Shown here piece by piece: positions 45,329-57,019 of a stretch of 64,000 nt of DNA (positions within the stretch are counted from its first letter, which is position 1; each line of letters opens with the position of its first letter). Origin of the DNA: Cladophialophora immunda (Eukaryota; Ascomycota; Eurotiomycetes; Chaetothyriales; Herpotrichiellaceae); NCBI RefSeq assembly GCF_000835495.1, contig NW_015622541.1:4464001-4528000 (forward strand), in the 5' to 3' direction. Made by a program: the position numbers and the translations under genes. The notes beneath the pieces are model-generated. The model was not told the origin of the DNA. It saw nothing but the letters and a program-made list of their open reading frames with translations, and did not search any database.

Positions 45329-47130
45329 ATGGAATTCGGCCTCGTAATCTATCTGGGCGTTGCGTTGATCACTGTTTTCTCGATTGCTTGTCTCCGAACT
45401 GCATTCCGAGCAGGACTACGAGACCTGCCGGGACCTCTCCTTGCCCGCTTCTCTGGCCTGTACCGTCTATCCCTGGTCTATGCTGGCAAGGCACCCCTGG
45501 AATATCGGAAACTGCACCGCAGATATGGCCCCGTCGTCAGGACTGGGCCAAACCACGTTTCAGTCGCGGATCCCGCGGCTATTCCGGAAATATATGGAAT
45601 TGGGAGCACTTATGTGAAGGTGAAGCAAGAACCTCATGCCCCATGTTGTCCATTGTCTGACTCCAATAGACCAACTTCTACGTCGTCTTCACCCCTTACT
45701 ATAAAGACGAGCCGATGGACAGTATATTTACCACCCGCGACTCGACCTACCACAAGAGTCTCAAGCGACCTGTTGCTCAGCTTTTCTCCATGACCAACAT
45801 GAAGAATTACGAGATTTACGCCGACGAATGTACCAGGATCTTCATCGACACGATGCGCGAGCTGCAGGGCCAGAGCATTGACTTGGGAGCCTGGCTACAA
45901 TGGTATGCTTTCGACGTGATCGCTTCCATCACATTTCAACGCCGGTTCGGGTTTATGGAGCAGCGTCGCGACGTGGACCATATGATTGGGGACCTCGACT
46001 TTGCCTTCTTGTATGCGAAGTTTATAGGGCAGTTTCCGGGACTCCATCGCTACCTCGTCGGGAATAAGACCCTGTTGCGAATCTTGGACAGGCTTCACCT
46101 GGCCCCTCCAGATCCCCTGGCTCGGTTCTTAAAGGTACGTTCTTCTTTCCATCGCCCTCTGTACAACGGGGTCCAAGGCGTGCTGAGATACGAAGCAGAT
46201 CACAGAGGATGAGATCAAGAGATACGATGAACAAGACAAAGAGAGCGGGAGGACCGACTTCCTGGCGCAACTGAGGGCTAAAGAGGCCAAAGACGGCCAG
46301 ATCCCTCATCGTGACATGGTGAATCACCTGGCAAACAACATGTAAGCCCACCCCGGACGAACGAGAGGTCTGGAGGACTAAACCCCTTGAATCAGCTTGG
46401 CTGGATCGGACACCACGGCGATTTCTCTCCGAGCCATCTTCTACTATCTCATGAAAAACCCGTCCACTTACGACAAACTCGTCGCCGAGATTGACGAGGC
46501 AGAGAAGAACAATCAACTATCTCCATTCATTACGTACGACGAGTGTCTGAAACTTCCATATCTGTAAGTCAGCGGTGCTGTCATCTACTCCCGAGCGCAC
46601 GTATTCCTCTCTAACATTATGCTCCTAGACAAGCGGTGATGAAGGAAGCCCTGCGGATCCATCCTGGCGTGGCGTTTCCTCTGGAGAGATACGTTCCGCC
46701 GGCAGGGGCTTCTATATGTGGAGCAACACTTCCCGGCGGCACCAATGTCAGCGTCAATGCCGCGGTGATCCACATGGACAAGGACGTCTTTGGCGCCGAC
46801 GCAGACCAGTTCCGACCGGAGCGTTGGCTGGAGGCATCGCCAGAGCAATTGAAGGCCATGGACCGTAGTTTCCTCGCTGTAAGTTGAAACTCGTGGTGTG
46901 TGGTGTGGGAGGGGATGTGAACTGACCGATATCAGTTTGGCTACGGCGCTCGGACTTGCATTGGCAAGAATATCTCGATCCTGGAGATGGGGAAATTCGT
47001 CCCTCAGGTGTTGAGGTATCTCGACATCAGATGGGCGGCTTCGGACCCTGAGTGGACAACGGACGCCGCCTGGTTTTGGCGACAATCCGGAGTCATAGTC
47101 AAGTTCACGTGGAGAGGGAAACCATTTTGA
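45329..47130 (+). CDS. Cytochrome P450 monooxygenase (second)
   Basis: Exons 45329-45619, 45670-46134, 46199-46341, 46396-46563, 46629-46878 and 46936-47130 join in phase to 503 aa. An N-terminal anchor (LVIYLGVALITVFSIACL) is followed by hinge DLPGPLLARF. Then come HRRYGPVVRTGPNHVSV, I-helix LAGSDTTAISLRA, K-helix KEALRIHP, FRPERWLEA and heme loop FGYGARTCIGK with the Cys ligand. The layout and motifs resemble fungal pisatin-demethylase-like/benzoate-type P450s that oxidise aromatic or lipophilic compounds; this is family resemblance only. Its intron pattern differs from the other P450 here, so they are not a recent tandem pair. Confidence 0.92.
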
Positions 47131-48332
47131 CCGAGACTGGTAGTTTGGTAGTCAAGTCGGCCGTTCAAAGATAGAGCACGAGGAAGCATACGGCCAGCGT
47201 GCGATAAGTACCTAAGGGACGGGGTGGACTGACTTGGCACTTCCTAGGACAGAGCTGCTGATCTCGGGGAAGGCTTGACAGACGACGATATACGTACCTA
47301 TCTAGGTACAGTACTTTACCTTGTGCACGACGCGAGGCTGTGGTCTGAAAGGGGTTGATCCTCGCCGCCTCTTGTTGCTCGGAATCTCAGGTAATCGGCT
47401 AATTGTCAGCTTTGTACATGCCAGTTAGTTTCCCAAGATCATCTCTGGCGGAAAAGACTCTGCGATTTCTGCTGGGTCATACCTGTATGGACAGCCCCAG
47501 ACCTCTGACCACGTAATCTGTCAAATTTCACTGCATTTTTAGTGTGGAAGGGCAGACAGATGCAGGCTCCCACCACCACCACCACCATTCAGACAGCTCT
47601 TGACTAGGATCTATCACGGTACGCGCTCAACACTGCAATTTTAGTCGCTTCAAGGAGAGGAACGTGTGTTGTTCTCCTGAATGCCAGGGATGAAAACTGG
47701 GGCAGCATACCGGATACCCATCAGCGCGGAGGATGGCGTAGATATCGAGTCATATTTGTGTTGCGGCGTGTTAGGGGCTTGTCGTGATAATAGGGGTTTG
47801 TCGCTGCACTGCACTTTTAGTGTCTCCGAGAAATCAGTTGGCGCGGTTTCCAGATGTCCGCAGAGATAGGGCTGAACTTGCACTGCACTTTTAGTCTTGA
47901 CGAGAAGATGGAGAGGGAAGAGGCCAATTATTAATGATATGACAGTGCACTGCAATTTTAGCCTAGACAAAGGATTGCACCGGTGGGTCACTGGCGCACC
48001 ACACCTGAGGCACTAAATTCAGCCTCGTCGACTACGACTACGCCTTATCAATTTGTGCAACGTCAGATGATCCCCGCATTCGCTTGCTTGATGGCGGCAA
48101 CACTTTTATTCGGGCGCCAGGAGATTTCCCTGAAACCTGCCCGTTGCACAATAAGGTGGTGGTGACTGATATGCGTCGCCAACCGAATATGTAGGCGAAT
48201 CGGGGCGCAATTGTGTAATAATACCAGCAAGGCTCTCGACCCAATCCGCCTCGGGCCTGAAAATTCAAACCTCCAACTTCCGTCCCATCTGCCACCAACG
48301 AATCTGTTGAATAGATTGGGCCGCGAGGACCG
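47131..48332. other. 1.2-kb upstream region of the NLR N-domain gene
   Basis: Holds the five-copy CACTGCAnTTTTAG array (described separately), a short (CAC)n microsatellite at 47570-47587 and otherwise unremarkable sequence. Confidence 0.5.
47529..47961 (+). repeat. Five direct copies of a 14-bp motif CACTGCAnTTTTAG
   Basis: Copies at 47529 (n=T), 47631 (A), 47807 (C), 47881 (C) and 47948 (A), all on the plus strand, spaced 102, 176, 74 and 67 bp. Flanks are not alike, so this is a dispersed motif, not a tandem unit. It lies 370-800 bp upstream of the ATG at 48333, consistent with binding sites for one protein. Confidence 0.8.
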
Positions 48333-50679
48333 ATGTCCGGCATCGAGCTCATTGGCCTCGCCGCCAGCATTCTCCAGATCGCCGACTTGGGATGGAAGTC
48401 AAGCTACAAGCTCTACGCCTTCTCCAAAAGGGTGCACGATGCCGGCAGGGCCATTGAACTGGTCTCGCAAGACATTGCCGCGACGGGGGCCATCCTGAAG
48501 CAGCTGGGCGAGGAAGTGCGGAAGGACGAAGAGACCACCCCGGCCAGCCGACTCGGCACGCACGGACTGGTCGTCGCCGCGTCCAAGCTCGTCGACGAAT
48601 GCCAGACTCTGTTCCGGGAGATCGACCAGGGCATCACGGGCGAAGAGGGGAGCAAGGTGATTCTGGGATTCAAGCAGAAGCTCAAATGGTCGTATCTCGG
48701 GCCCCGCGTCGACCTCCTGAGGACCAATCTGGAGCGGCTGAAGAGCTCGCTGGCCCTCATGCTCAACGTGCTCATCTACGCCGAACAGCAGCGAAGCCGG
48801 CAGGGAGCAGCGGTCCTGAAGGAACAGCAAGAGCTTGTGGCAAGTTTGGCCGAGCAGAAGAGCGACTCCGAGAAACGAATCGAAGAGTTGCAGAAAAGAA
48901 TCGAGGCGCCTGGTCCTAGAGCCCAAACCACATCAGATACCGGGACGCCATCACCTTTTCATTCGCTTGCAGAGTCGCGTGTTCAAGCCCCGAGAACAGC
49001 GATGGACGCCGCAGGGACAATGACAAGCTTGGGTGCCACCATGTCAGCTGTCCAGATCTCTTCCTTCCCCAGTGCCGACAAGTCTGCGCCACCTGCGCCA
49101 CCTTGGAGCCCGGCTGTACCTGTGCGTGCGAGAGTCACCAATGCTGCTGACCAATCTGTTCGTCATGAAACTTCGGAGGACGCCCGTCATCCTCTACACC
49201 TCGACCACTACCGTCTCCTGATCGAGAGTCTCCTCGAAGAGGTCAACTCTAGCAAGTATGCGCTGGACCACGGTCTGCGATACCGGCTCCACGACGGTGT
49301 CCTGGAACTGCACTGGCGTGAATGGCAGGCCCTGAGAGCCTCGTACGGCGATGAGATGCTGCAAACGATCTTGTCTCCGAGCCCTGTCCTCGCACGTCAC
49401 TGGTATGAGATGGCGACGAAACCTGCGGCACAAAATCCTCCCAAAACGGAATCGCGAGGGAGGAGCTACACGAGGAATTCGAGACGTGAGATCAGCAGGC
49501 CGAGACGTGAACCTCTGACTTCAGCGACCGTCGCCTCACCCAATCCTCCGGGGGTTGGTGAAGCGTATCCCTCACAGCCTGAGTTCGCGGGTTATCCCAC
49601 GGAGCAGAACTTCAATCTCGACTTCAGCTCTCTGGAGAACGATGATGTGCTGGAGAACTTTGACTTCGACGCCTTCCTAGACACCTCCAACAGGTATGCC
49701 TACCATTCTGATAGCGCCATGCTATCAATGGGCGATTTGGGTGCGACCGAGCCGATGCTTGACTCCAATGCCACAGCGACACCGCTGAAGCGCAAGACGG
49801 ACGACGTCCAGAAATATCCTCGGGATCGTTGGGGCCCTGAGCGCCGGGAGACCGATACCAGAGAGGAAAGGTATGGCCCAGGTAACAATGCTAGCCGAGT
49901 CCGAGGTGATGGGATTCGTGGATACCGAACACTTGAGCCCGAGGCGGAAGACGTGGAGGACATCACGGCACTCAGAGACGAAACAAAATTCGGGAAACAG
50001 CAAGACGATCCTTCAACGCGAAATGCTCGGAGACTAGCAATGCAAGCTGAAGAGACTGGGCGCAACACCCTCGCTCGACTCGGCGCTCAAGCTGAGCAAC
50101 TGCACAACACTGACGAAAACCTCCACCGCCAACGCCCTCAGACCGACGCTGCCGTGAACAAGCCAAGAGAGCCCAAGAGGCTGGACAAAAGCATGTTCGC
50201 TGCGTATGCGAACAACGCTCCCTCGTCAGCCCAGTCCCGCGCGCCGCGTCTTCGCATAGTCAAGGGCGGCGAAGATGGAACGGTTCCCGCGGGACAAAAC
50301 CTCGCCGCTGGACGGGTCCGGTACCAGTTCGAGCTGGACCGTGAGCGCGACGAAACCCAGGCTGAAGAAATCGACGCCAATTCGGACGAACTACAAGGAG
50401 CCGCCAAACGGCTCAACTCGCTTGCCTTTTCCCGGGCCACGGTCGAAGCACCGCGGCCGCCTGCAATGCTACGACTAAAGGTAATTTGTATCTACCTTCC
50501 GTACCAAATCAGAAGAAGATCGACTGACTTGATTTTTTTTTTAGATCGGACGCCTCGAGGATGACATGCCCTTCAGCGACGACCCTGCTGCGGCCATTGC
50601 GGATCAATTTCTCAGAGAGTGGACGACGGTCGAGCCCATGACCAATAACAACGCTAAAAGATTGAAGAGGATCCGTTAA
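48333..50679 (+). CDS. Protein with fungal NLR-type N-terminal domain (PigL_N-like)
   Basis: Exons 48333-50480 and 50545-50679 encode 760 aa. Residues ~1-165 (SGIELIGLAASILQIADLGW, VSQDIAATGAILKQLGEEV, LERLKSSLALMLNVLIYAEQQ) match the helical domain at the N-terminus of many fungal STAND/NLR and PigL-like proteins. A coiled coil follows (about 165-195, EEQKSDSEKRIEELQKRIE-like). The remaining ~560 residues are polar and disordered, with a conserved-looking patch around HPLHLDHYRLLIESLLEEVN. No NACHT/NB-ARC P-loop or repeat domain is present. It may be a stand-alone adaptor for heterokaryon-incompatibility-type signalling, or have another role. Confidence 0.7.
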
Positions 50680-51040
50680 TGGGAGATGCGCATTTGTGGT
50701 GAGGCCTTGATAATATCATGTGTGAGATACGCCCGCTTTTCGGCCAAGTAGGCACCTTCTGAGGCTTTTTTGGGGCGTTGAAAAGACCAAAAGAGGCAAG
50801 GAAGTAATCGATATTACAGTCGAATGTCAGGCCGAACAACGAAAAGATCGGAAAGCCTTGCCCGAGCTCATGTGCGACTCACCTCAGGCCGCGCCACGCT
50901 TCTGGCCGCGCCTCACGTTTCCCGTCACGACATTCGTCGCTCATGGTCAACATCCCCCCCCAGCAGCTGAATCGCCAAGATAATTAGATCTCCTTTCGTC
51001 CCTTCTTCTGCGCTGTAGTATTATACATACGCCGAGAAGG
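50680..51040. other. Convergent intergenic region
   Basis: 3' flanks of two convergent genes. GGCCGCGCC occurs twice near 50890-50915. Otherwise nothing. Confidence 0.4.
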
Positions 51041-53321
51041 TCAGTACTCCTGGTTTCTCTTGAGTCTCTTATGAGTTCCTTTCAGATCCGCATCATTCTC
51101 GAACACCATCTCCAAAGACTGGGTTTCATTTTCCAGGATTCGGATGGGCTCTCGAAAGACGCCGATCGTCTCGACCCCCGCGCTCGTGTACCTGAGTTGG
51201 GCCGGCCGTTTCGAATTGAGCGCCAAAGCCACCAGTTCCGCGACGGAATCCCAGCTGTTGGAACTGAGGCCCGAACAGATCGACCAAACCAGATGGCCAA
51301 GAGCACACGCGCAATAAAGGCCGAGGACGCATGCCGCAATCACGTCGGGGAAGGTGTCGATGCAATAACCAGTGCCGATGCCGAAGAAGTCTAGCCGAAC
51401 TCGCGTGAAGCCGGCTGTCTGTTCAGAACCACCAAGGCTCAGGGGAGCCGAGGCGTTGTGGACCGACATTGCAGTGGCGATCATGGTACCCAGCAAAGCG
51501 GTCAAGTATGGCAAAGTGTCCACGTACGGAGATGCACAGTCATCCGGAGACGGAGAACCGCATCCGCTGTCGTCAGAGGATGAGAGCATGTCGAGCCGAT
51601 AAAACAAGTCTTGGGTGGTGACAATCGATGTTAGATCGGGACCGTCGTTGGTGGTCTGAGGTGATGTCGATATGTTTGCCCATTCGACGCTGATGGGGAC
51701 AGTGGGCTCCGACCAACTCTCGCTATAGGGGTCCCCGCCGGTATTCGTGATAGGATCCCCTTCCCGAACCTCCGATGGAACGTCGCCATTGATGTAAGTC
51801 GTTCCGGAGTAATAGTCGGATGTCTTGACGTGGGACGACAGCCAGGCCGCCTGAGCACCACACGTTATGGCCGTGGTGCCACTGTCTTCGGGCCGGCTTG
51901 GTGCATAGACGGCGATAATCGAATAGTTGCTGCGTAAGGATTCAGGGGTTCGCAGCCACATCAGGTGTGGATCTGTTGTCCCATTATATGAATCCAGAAA
52001 CGCCCCCTCTGTCAGATTCAAGTTCGCGGGCAGCCCAGAAGCCTGTTGCGAGTCTGAAGAGCTTTGGCTTCCCCTTAATTGCAGGTAGGAGGAGTTGTGG
52101 TCCCCACTCACCTCTTGGACGCCGCAGAAGACTTTGACACAAGCCTGTTTGCTGAGATAGCTGGAAAACCAGCCTGTCGCGTTCGAGAGTCGCTTGTCCA
52201 AGTGTTTCCACGCCGGATTGTCCTCGGAAGTATTGTCGATATACACCGCAGCGAGACTGGGACTGCAGACAGTGTACCCTCCAACATCTTGCCCCGTGCT
52301 CACCGTATACGTAATGTTTACCTGGATGTCGTCGAACCACTCGGCGGTAATCCAAGGCGTTTCGATGAGGTCTCGGTAGAAAATCTGTTCAGCTGCTGCC
52401 AGGTTACTGTGAAACTGTTAGTACGCATTCGTGCCTGAGTTGACTTCACGCTTACGCTATGCCCGAAGCTGAAGCCGCTGTCAACTGAGACGGGAAAAAA
52501 ACCGTCTCATTGAGATAGACGTCGAGCGACCCAACTCGAGGCTGCATTCCCCTTGGTAGCATCAAGATAGCACTCGACGGCCCTACCGAAGCGGCCATGA
52601 CCAGGCTGACCAGCACAAAAGTGAAGAGTTCGAATTTTCGTCGGAGGCTGAGAGATGGAGAGGTAACGGCCCCCCAAAATTCCAACGAAAAAATCGTCGA
52701 GGTGTTCTGTACTTGACTTGCGGCGAGAAGAGCGCCAAAAGGCAAGGCTGTGTTGCCAATGAGTCCTTGCCGAATATAAGCAAGGACTATTGCCGCAATG
52801 GACGCCTGCATCAACATCTCGTGGAGCTTAGCGACAAACTGGAGAGCTGAGTAGGCGGCGTTGTATTCGACGAAGACGATTCGAAAATTGTATCCGAGGA
52901 CGACGCCGCAAGCGACCAGGGGGATGAGGTGAACACTGGCTCTCGCCGCCGCAATGCCACGACTTTTGCGAAGAGCAATCTTCGGTCCTTCAGATCCCCG
53001 CCAACCTCCCAGCGATCCAGCAATGGCAAGGCCTAGACTTCGCAAGACGACCTTCGCATAGTCATTGACGCTTTGGAGGAAACCTCTCCCGCTTTGCAAG
53101 ACTGCGGAGGCATGCTCTTTGCTATGTCGGGTGTCAGTGCTCGGAATCTGGAGAAGGGAACGATGGGGTGTGACCTCGCCTGTCGTACGTCCACCAATCG
53201 ATACCCCATCTTCCAGGGCGCAAGTAGAGACCGGGATCGGACAGATACTGTCAGAAACAGCAATCACTCTTTTTGCGCGGATACCTGGCGAATACAATTG
53301 CTGGCGTTCTGATCGCAGCAA
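51041..53321 (-). CDS. Large fungal multi-pass membrane protein, unknown function
   Basis: Exons 53321-52456 and 52406-51041 share one frame (>740 aa). The true start is unresolved: the frame runs open above 53321 without an ATG, so an upstream exon is likely. Hydrophobic helices occur at HLIPLVACGVVLGYNF, EMLMQASIAAIVLAYI, ELFTFVLVSLVMAASV and near the C-terminus (PDVIAACVLGLYCACALGHLVW). The ~350-residue region between has many NxS/T sequons and paired Cys, indicating a luminal or extracellular domain. The blocks DYAKVVLRSLGLAIAGSLGG and FVAKLHEMLMQASIAAIV recur in a widespread family of uncharacterised ascomycete membrane proteins. No enzymatic motif is visible. Confidence 0.7.
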
Positions 53322-53876
53322 AGCACCTGCGACATTCAGGTGTCGTTCAGTGGCTTGAACCCTGCGTTCAAGACGACTTCGTCCCAGTGATTTACTGTCA
53401 TAATTGATTGGGTTGAATCAAGCGGGATTGCCGAGTCTCGACGGTGTAGGCATACGCCCGCAACGAGAAAGAGTTCTCGAATAGCAAGGTGATGATAGCG
53501 AGCATATGGCATGCTCCGACACAACGGGGCTGCGTGTGAGGCAGAGCACGAGGCGAACTCTCGCTGCGACCCATGCATCAACGCCCGTTTCATGTTCCCC
53601 CTGTTGAGCCGATCAGGCTAACGCGCGGCTTTGAGCTGGCAGCTGACTGCTGGTGAGGCTGAGGGTCGTAGGCTAGGCATTCCGGTATGTGACTTGCTCT
53701 TGGTGGTAGCTTTAACTTGATTGGATCTAATTCATATGTCCCTGGTCACTGAAAGTTGCTAGGAAGTGCGTCAAGGAGGCTCACTGAGACCGAAAAGCAG
53801 GAGTGCGTAAGTGAGGATAGGATTGGATTTCGATGGAGGGACTCTTTGTTTCTTCACAAACTTGTTGATTACTCAA
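53322..53876. other. Intergenic region (upstream of the membrane protein, downstream of the MFS gene)
   Basis: May contain the missing first exon of the membrane-protein gene: a short ATG frame reading MTVNHWDEVVLNAGFKPLND lies at about 53399-53336. Not resolved. Confidence 0.35.
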
Positions 53877-56025
53877 TTAATATCCAGACTCATATGAAAA
53901 CGATCTTGACAGCGTGATATCCTGTTCTTCCCGGCTCGTAACATCGTCAAGATCCTGGTCCCTATCCTCACCTCGTACTTTGGACATGTCCTTTGATGAC
54001 TCGTGATAGCCGAACCCCTTTTCTTGGTCCTTCTCGGCCATGGCCGTCATCTCGACAGCTCCCCCTTCGACAGGTGGCTTTTCATTGTCTTCCGTCACAC
54101 ACCCATTCTCGCCAGAGCTCTCCCGGTTCAGCTTTGCCTCTTTCAGCTGCCTCGCCCTCGTCTCCCGTTCTCTTCGCTCTGTTCTCCACTTCATCCCCCA
54201 GAAATACACGGCCCAAAGCATCGGCGAAGTCGTAACTAGCCCCAAAGTCAAAAATGTAAATGTCCAGCCTCGTCCCCACGCATCGATCATGGGGATCACG
54301 GCGGCCGTGGCGCCTGCACCTAGGCCGCATCTGACAAGGTTGTTGGCTGCCGTTGCCGTCGCAGGGGCTCTAGGATAGAAATCAACCAAGAGCGTGCTCG
54401 TGACGTTGAATGCAATAGACATGCTGAAGCTCGTGAAGAAGAGGACCACCAGTAATGCCGGGAGAGGGCCATTGACATCCAGGATCCAGCCGAATGCAAG
54501 AACCAACATTGACGTAAGATACACGGCGGGAATGGCGATTTGCAGCCTCACCTTTTCAATCGGGAAATTGCTCAGGTCCTGATTTCGTCCCTTGCGGATC
54601 TTCACTCCCAGCTTCTTGCACCAACGGGCAAAGTTACGGTCCAAGAGTTGTCCATTCGTCAGGGCAGCACATAGGGACCCACAGCCGAAAGGAATAAAGC
54701 ACAAGCCGATCTGTAGTTCGTTGAAACCAAAAATCGCTTGCAGTTGAGAAGGCAAGCTGGCTGTGACATCGTAAAAGGCGGCAAACAGGAAAGCGTTATA
54801 GAAAAGAAGCAGTGCGTTCTCCTTGTCCATGATGATATGAAGAGACCGCAGGGGATTGGGGAAACGAAACTTCTTTTTCTGCCGGGTCTCGCTTTGGGAT
54901 TGATCGTCTTTCGAGGACATCTGGTCCCGAGGACGCAACTTTCGAGCTTTGCGTATTGCCAGGTAGTTCATCAGAGACATGTTCCAGCCTTTTGGTGGGA
55001 TAGAACCGTTGCCGACCTGAGTACGAGCTATTAAGTTGTCAACGACCGATTGAGCAGCGTTCTTCTTTGATCCGGCCTACCTGTCTCCGGAAAGAAAATC
55101 GCAAAGACAACCATGAAGGCAGAGCCCATGATCATCAGGAACCAGAAGATAGCCCTCCACCCCAAGAATTGGGCGAGGACACCTCCAACGACGGGGCCTA
55201 TCGCTGGACCGAGCAGAGAACCTGCAAGGGTAAAGCCCATGTATCTACCTCTTTCTGCCGCGGTGGCAACGTCGGACACAACGGCGCTACACATGGCTAT
55301 AGTGGCGCTAGAACCTGAGCTCTGGAAGCAGCGCAAGACAAATAGCGCGGCATAACTGTTTTGAAGTGCAAGACCAATGTTGGCGAGGATGTAGATAGTA
55401 AAACAAACTATTGAGCGAATTAGTTAGAAGTATTGAAACTAGACCAATGTGCGTACCGGCATATGCGGGACGCCGACCAGCAGCATCAGCAAGATCTCCA
55501 ACAAACGTAGGGGCAAGGCCTTGGAATATCTGTACGAGAGTCAAGTCAACTTCCGTGAACGACATGGCCACACGGGAGAAGATAGCGTACCATATAAGAG
55601 GTCAGAGTCAAGTTAATCAATGAATTCGAGACATGCAAATCTTTCGCTAATGCATTCAGAGCAGGGAAATAGATCTGGCCGGATACAGGGGAAAAGAACC
55701 CAGCCCACGACGCCATAAACACTATGAATAGCTTTTGGTTCTTTGTGAAGACGGAATGGATTGGTCCCCCACCCGCATCGGTTACTGTTCGTTCGGCCTG
55801 GACAGTGTTTGGCAGCTCTTCTTGAGCAGTGGGTATCCTCTCGAGGGCGCCATGTCCGTTGGTGTGAGATGCCTCGCTTTGCGACGGTGAGTGCCGCGTC
55901 TCCGCGCACGAGCGAACAGTTTGTGTTTCTTGGTGTTTGGTAGAGTCAAACGCAGAGCGGTTGCCACTTGATGATGCTGGGATCTTTGGGGCGTGTTGAT
56001 CCGCGACAAAGGAACCTCCCGACAT
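53877..56025 (-). CDS. MFS multidrug-type transporter (DHA1, 12 TM)
   Basis: Exons 56025-55591, 55529-55457, 55407-55081 and 55027-53877 encode 661 aa. A ~100-residue hydrophilic N-terminus precedes TM1 (KLFIVFMASWAGFFSPVSGQIYFPAL). Signature loops are FVGDLADAAGRRPAYAV (motif A) and GSLLGPAIGPVVGG (motif C, antiporter type). The last acceptor is TTAATAG at 55028, giving FFPETARTQVGNGSIPPKGW; the CTCAG 12 nt further on would break the frame. The family exports drugs, polyamines or organic acids from the plasma membrane by H+ antiport. The ~120-residue acidic C-terminal tail is unusually long. It is divergent from stn1. Confidence 0.87.
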
Positions 56026-57019
56026 CAAGTCCAGCCGGGGCACTCGGTGAGAAAGAGAGAGTCTCTGGCAAAAGCTTGGGTCTCGTGGGCGTGGTGGGGT
56101 TGATCGGGGATCTTGAACGCAATTTTAGGCGTGCCTATCGCCTGTTGAGTGATCATGGGCAAGCCTCTTGGCTATGGATCTCTTCTGCTTCGTAGACCAA
56201 AAGTCCAACAACGCCGGAGAAGGAGAGGAGGAGAGGAACAGAGGAGGGAAAATCGAGGTCTAAGAACCAGCCATAGCATCATAGTGGCAGATAAAAGCGT
56301 CGACAGGCATGAGGAGATCGCAGGGACAATAGCCGGTCACGGAGACCGTCAAATGCCTGGCGATGTATTGGTTCTCTGGCCATTCAGTGGGCCGGCAATC
56401 CATACCGCAGCCCTAGCGGGCCTGCAGAAAATTTTGGGCTCCGTCGTTGAGGCGATGATAGATTCATGACGATGCAGGTGTATGGTGTTTCTCGGGAGAG
56501 GAAGATGGCCTGGAAGAGGGAGGGGGTTTGGAAGTACCTCGTTTCTGTCATTCTCCCCTCTCAACCTTGAAAATGAACAATTGTTCATATCCAGAATTCT
56601 TTGCACGGCGTCATTACAACTTCAGTACCTGCCCAAGGGCAGTTGGGGGCTCAGTGGGGGTGATTGGGGGTTGCCCTCAGAGTTGCCGCTTGAGCCGATG
56701 AGCCGGACAGACTCCGGCTCTGCAGTTAGGCTCTGCCACCACCCGAGCAACCTCAACCACCACTCCCTCCCCCCCAGTGGCCCCCCTAATCTGCCTTTCC
56801 AACCCTACTGACCGCCGCCCACCGCCTCTTCTCCAATCCACAGCCTCTGTCCCGCCCTTTTCTGCCTGCCCGCGCCTTATCTCCACGCACGCGCTCTGCC
56901 ACTCACCGCCCATCGCTGCGCATATCGGCGCGTCGCCGCCGATATTCGCAATTGCCGCAACCTCCAAGATCCCTCCGCAACAACCCCGGGCTATGCACTA
57001 TGTGATGCCTCGCGGATGA
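56026..57019. other. Divergent promoter region (MFS / stn1)
   Basis: About 1 kb, pyrimidine-rich close to the stn1 start. No repeat or RNA gene seen. Confidence 0.5.

Noticed and set aside
47570..47587. (CAC)n run as part of the 14-bp motif array
   Set aside because: Simple triplet microsatellite, unrelated in sequence to CACTGCAnTTTTAG.
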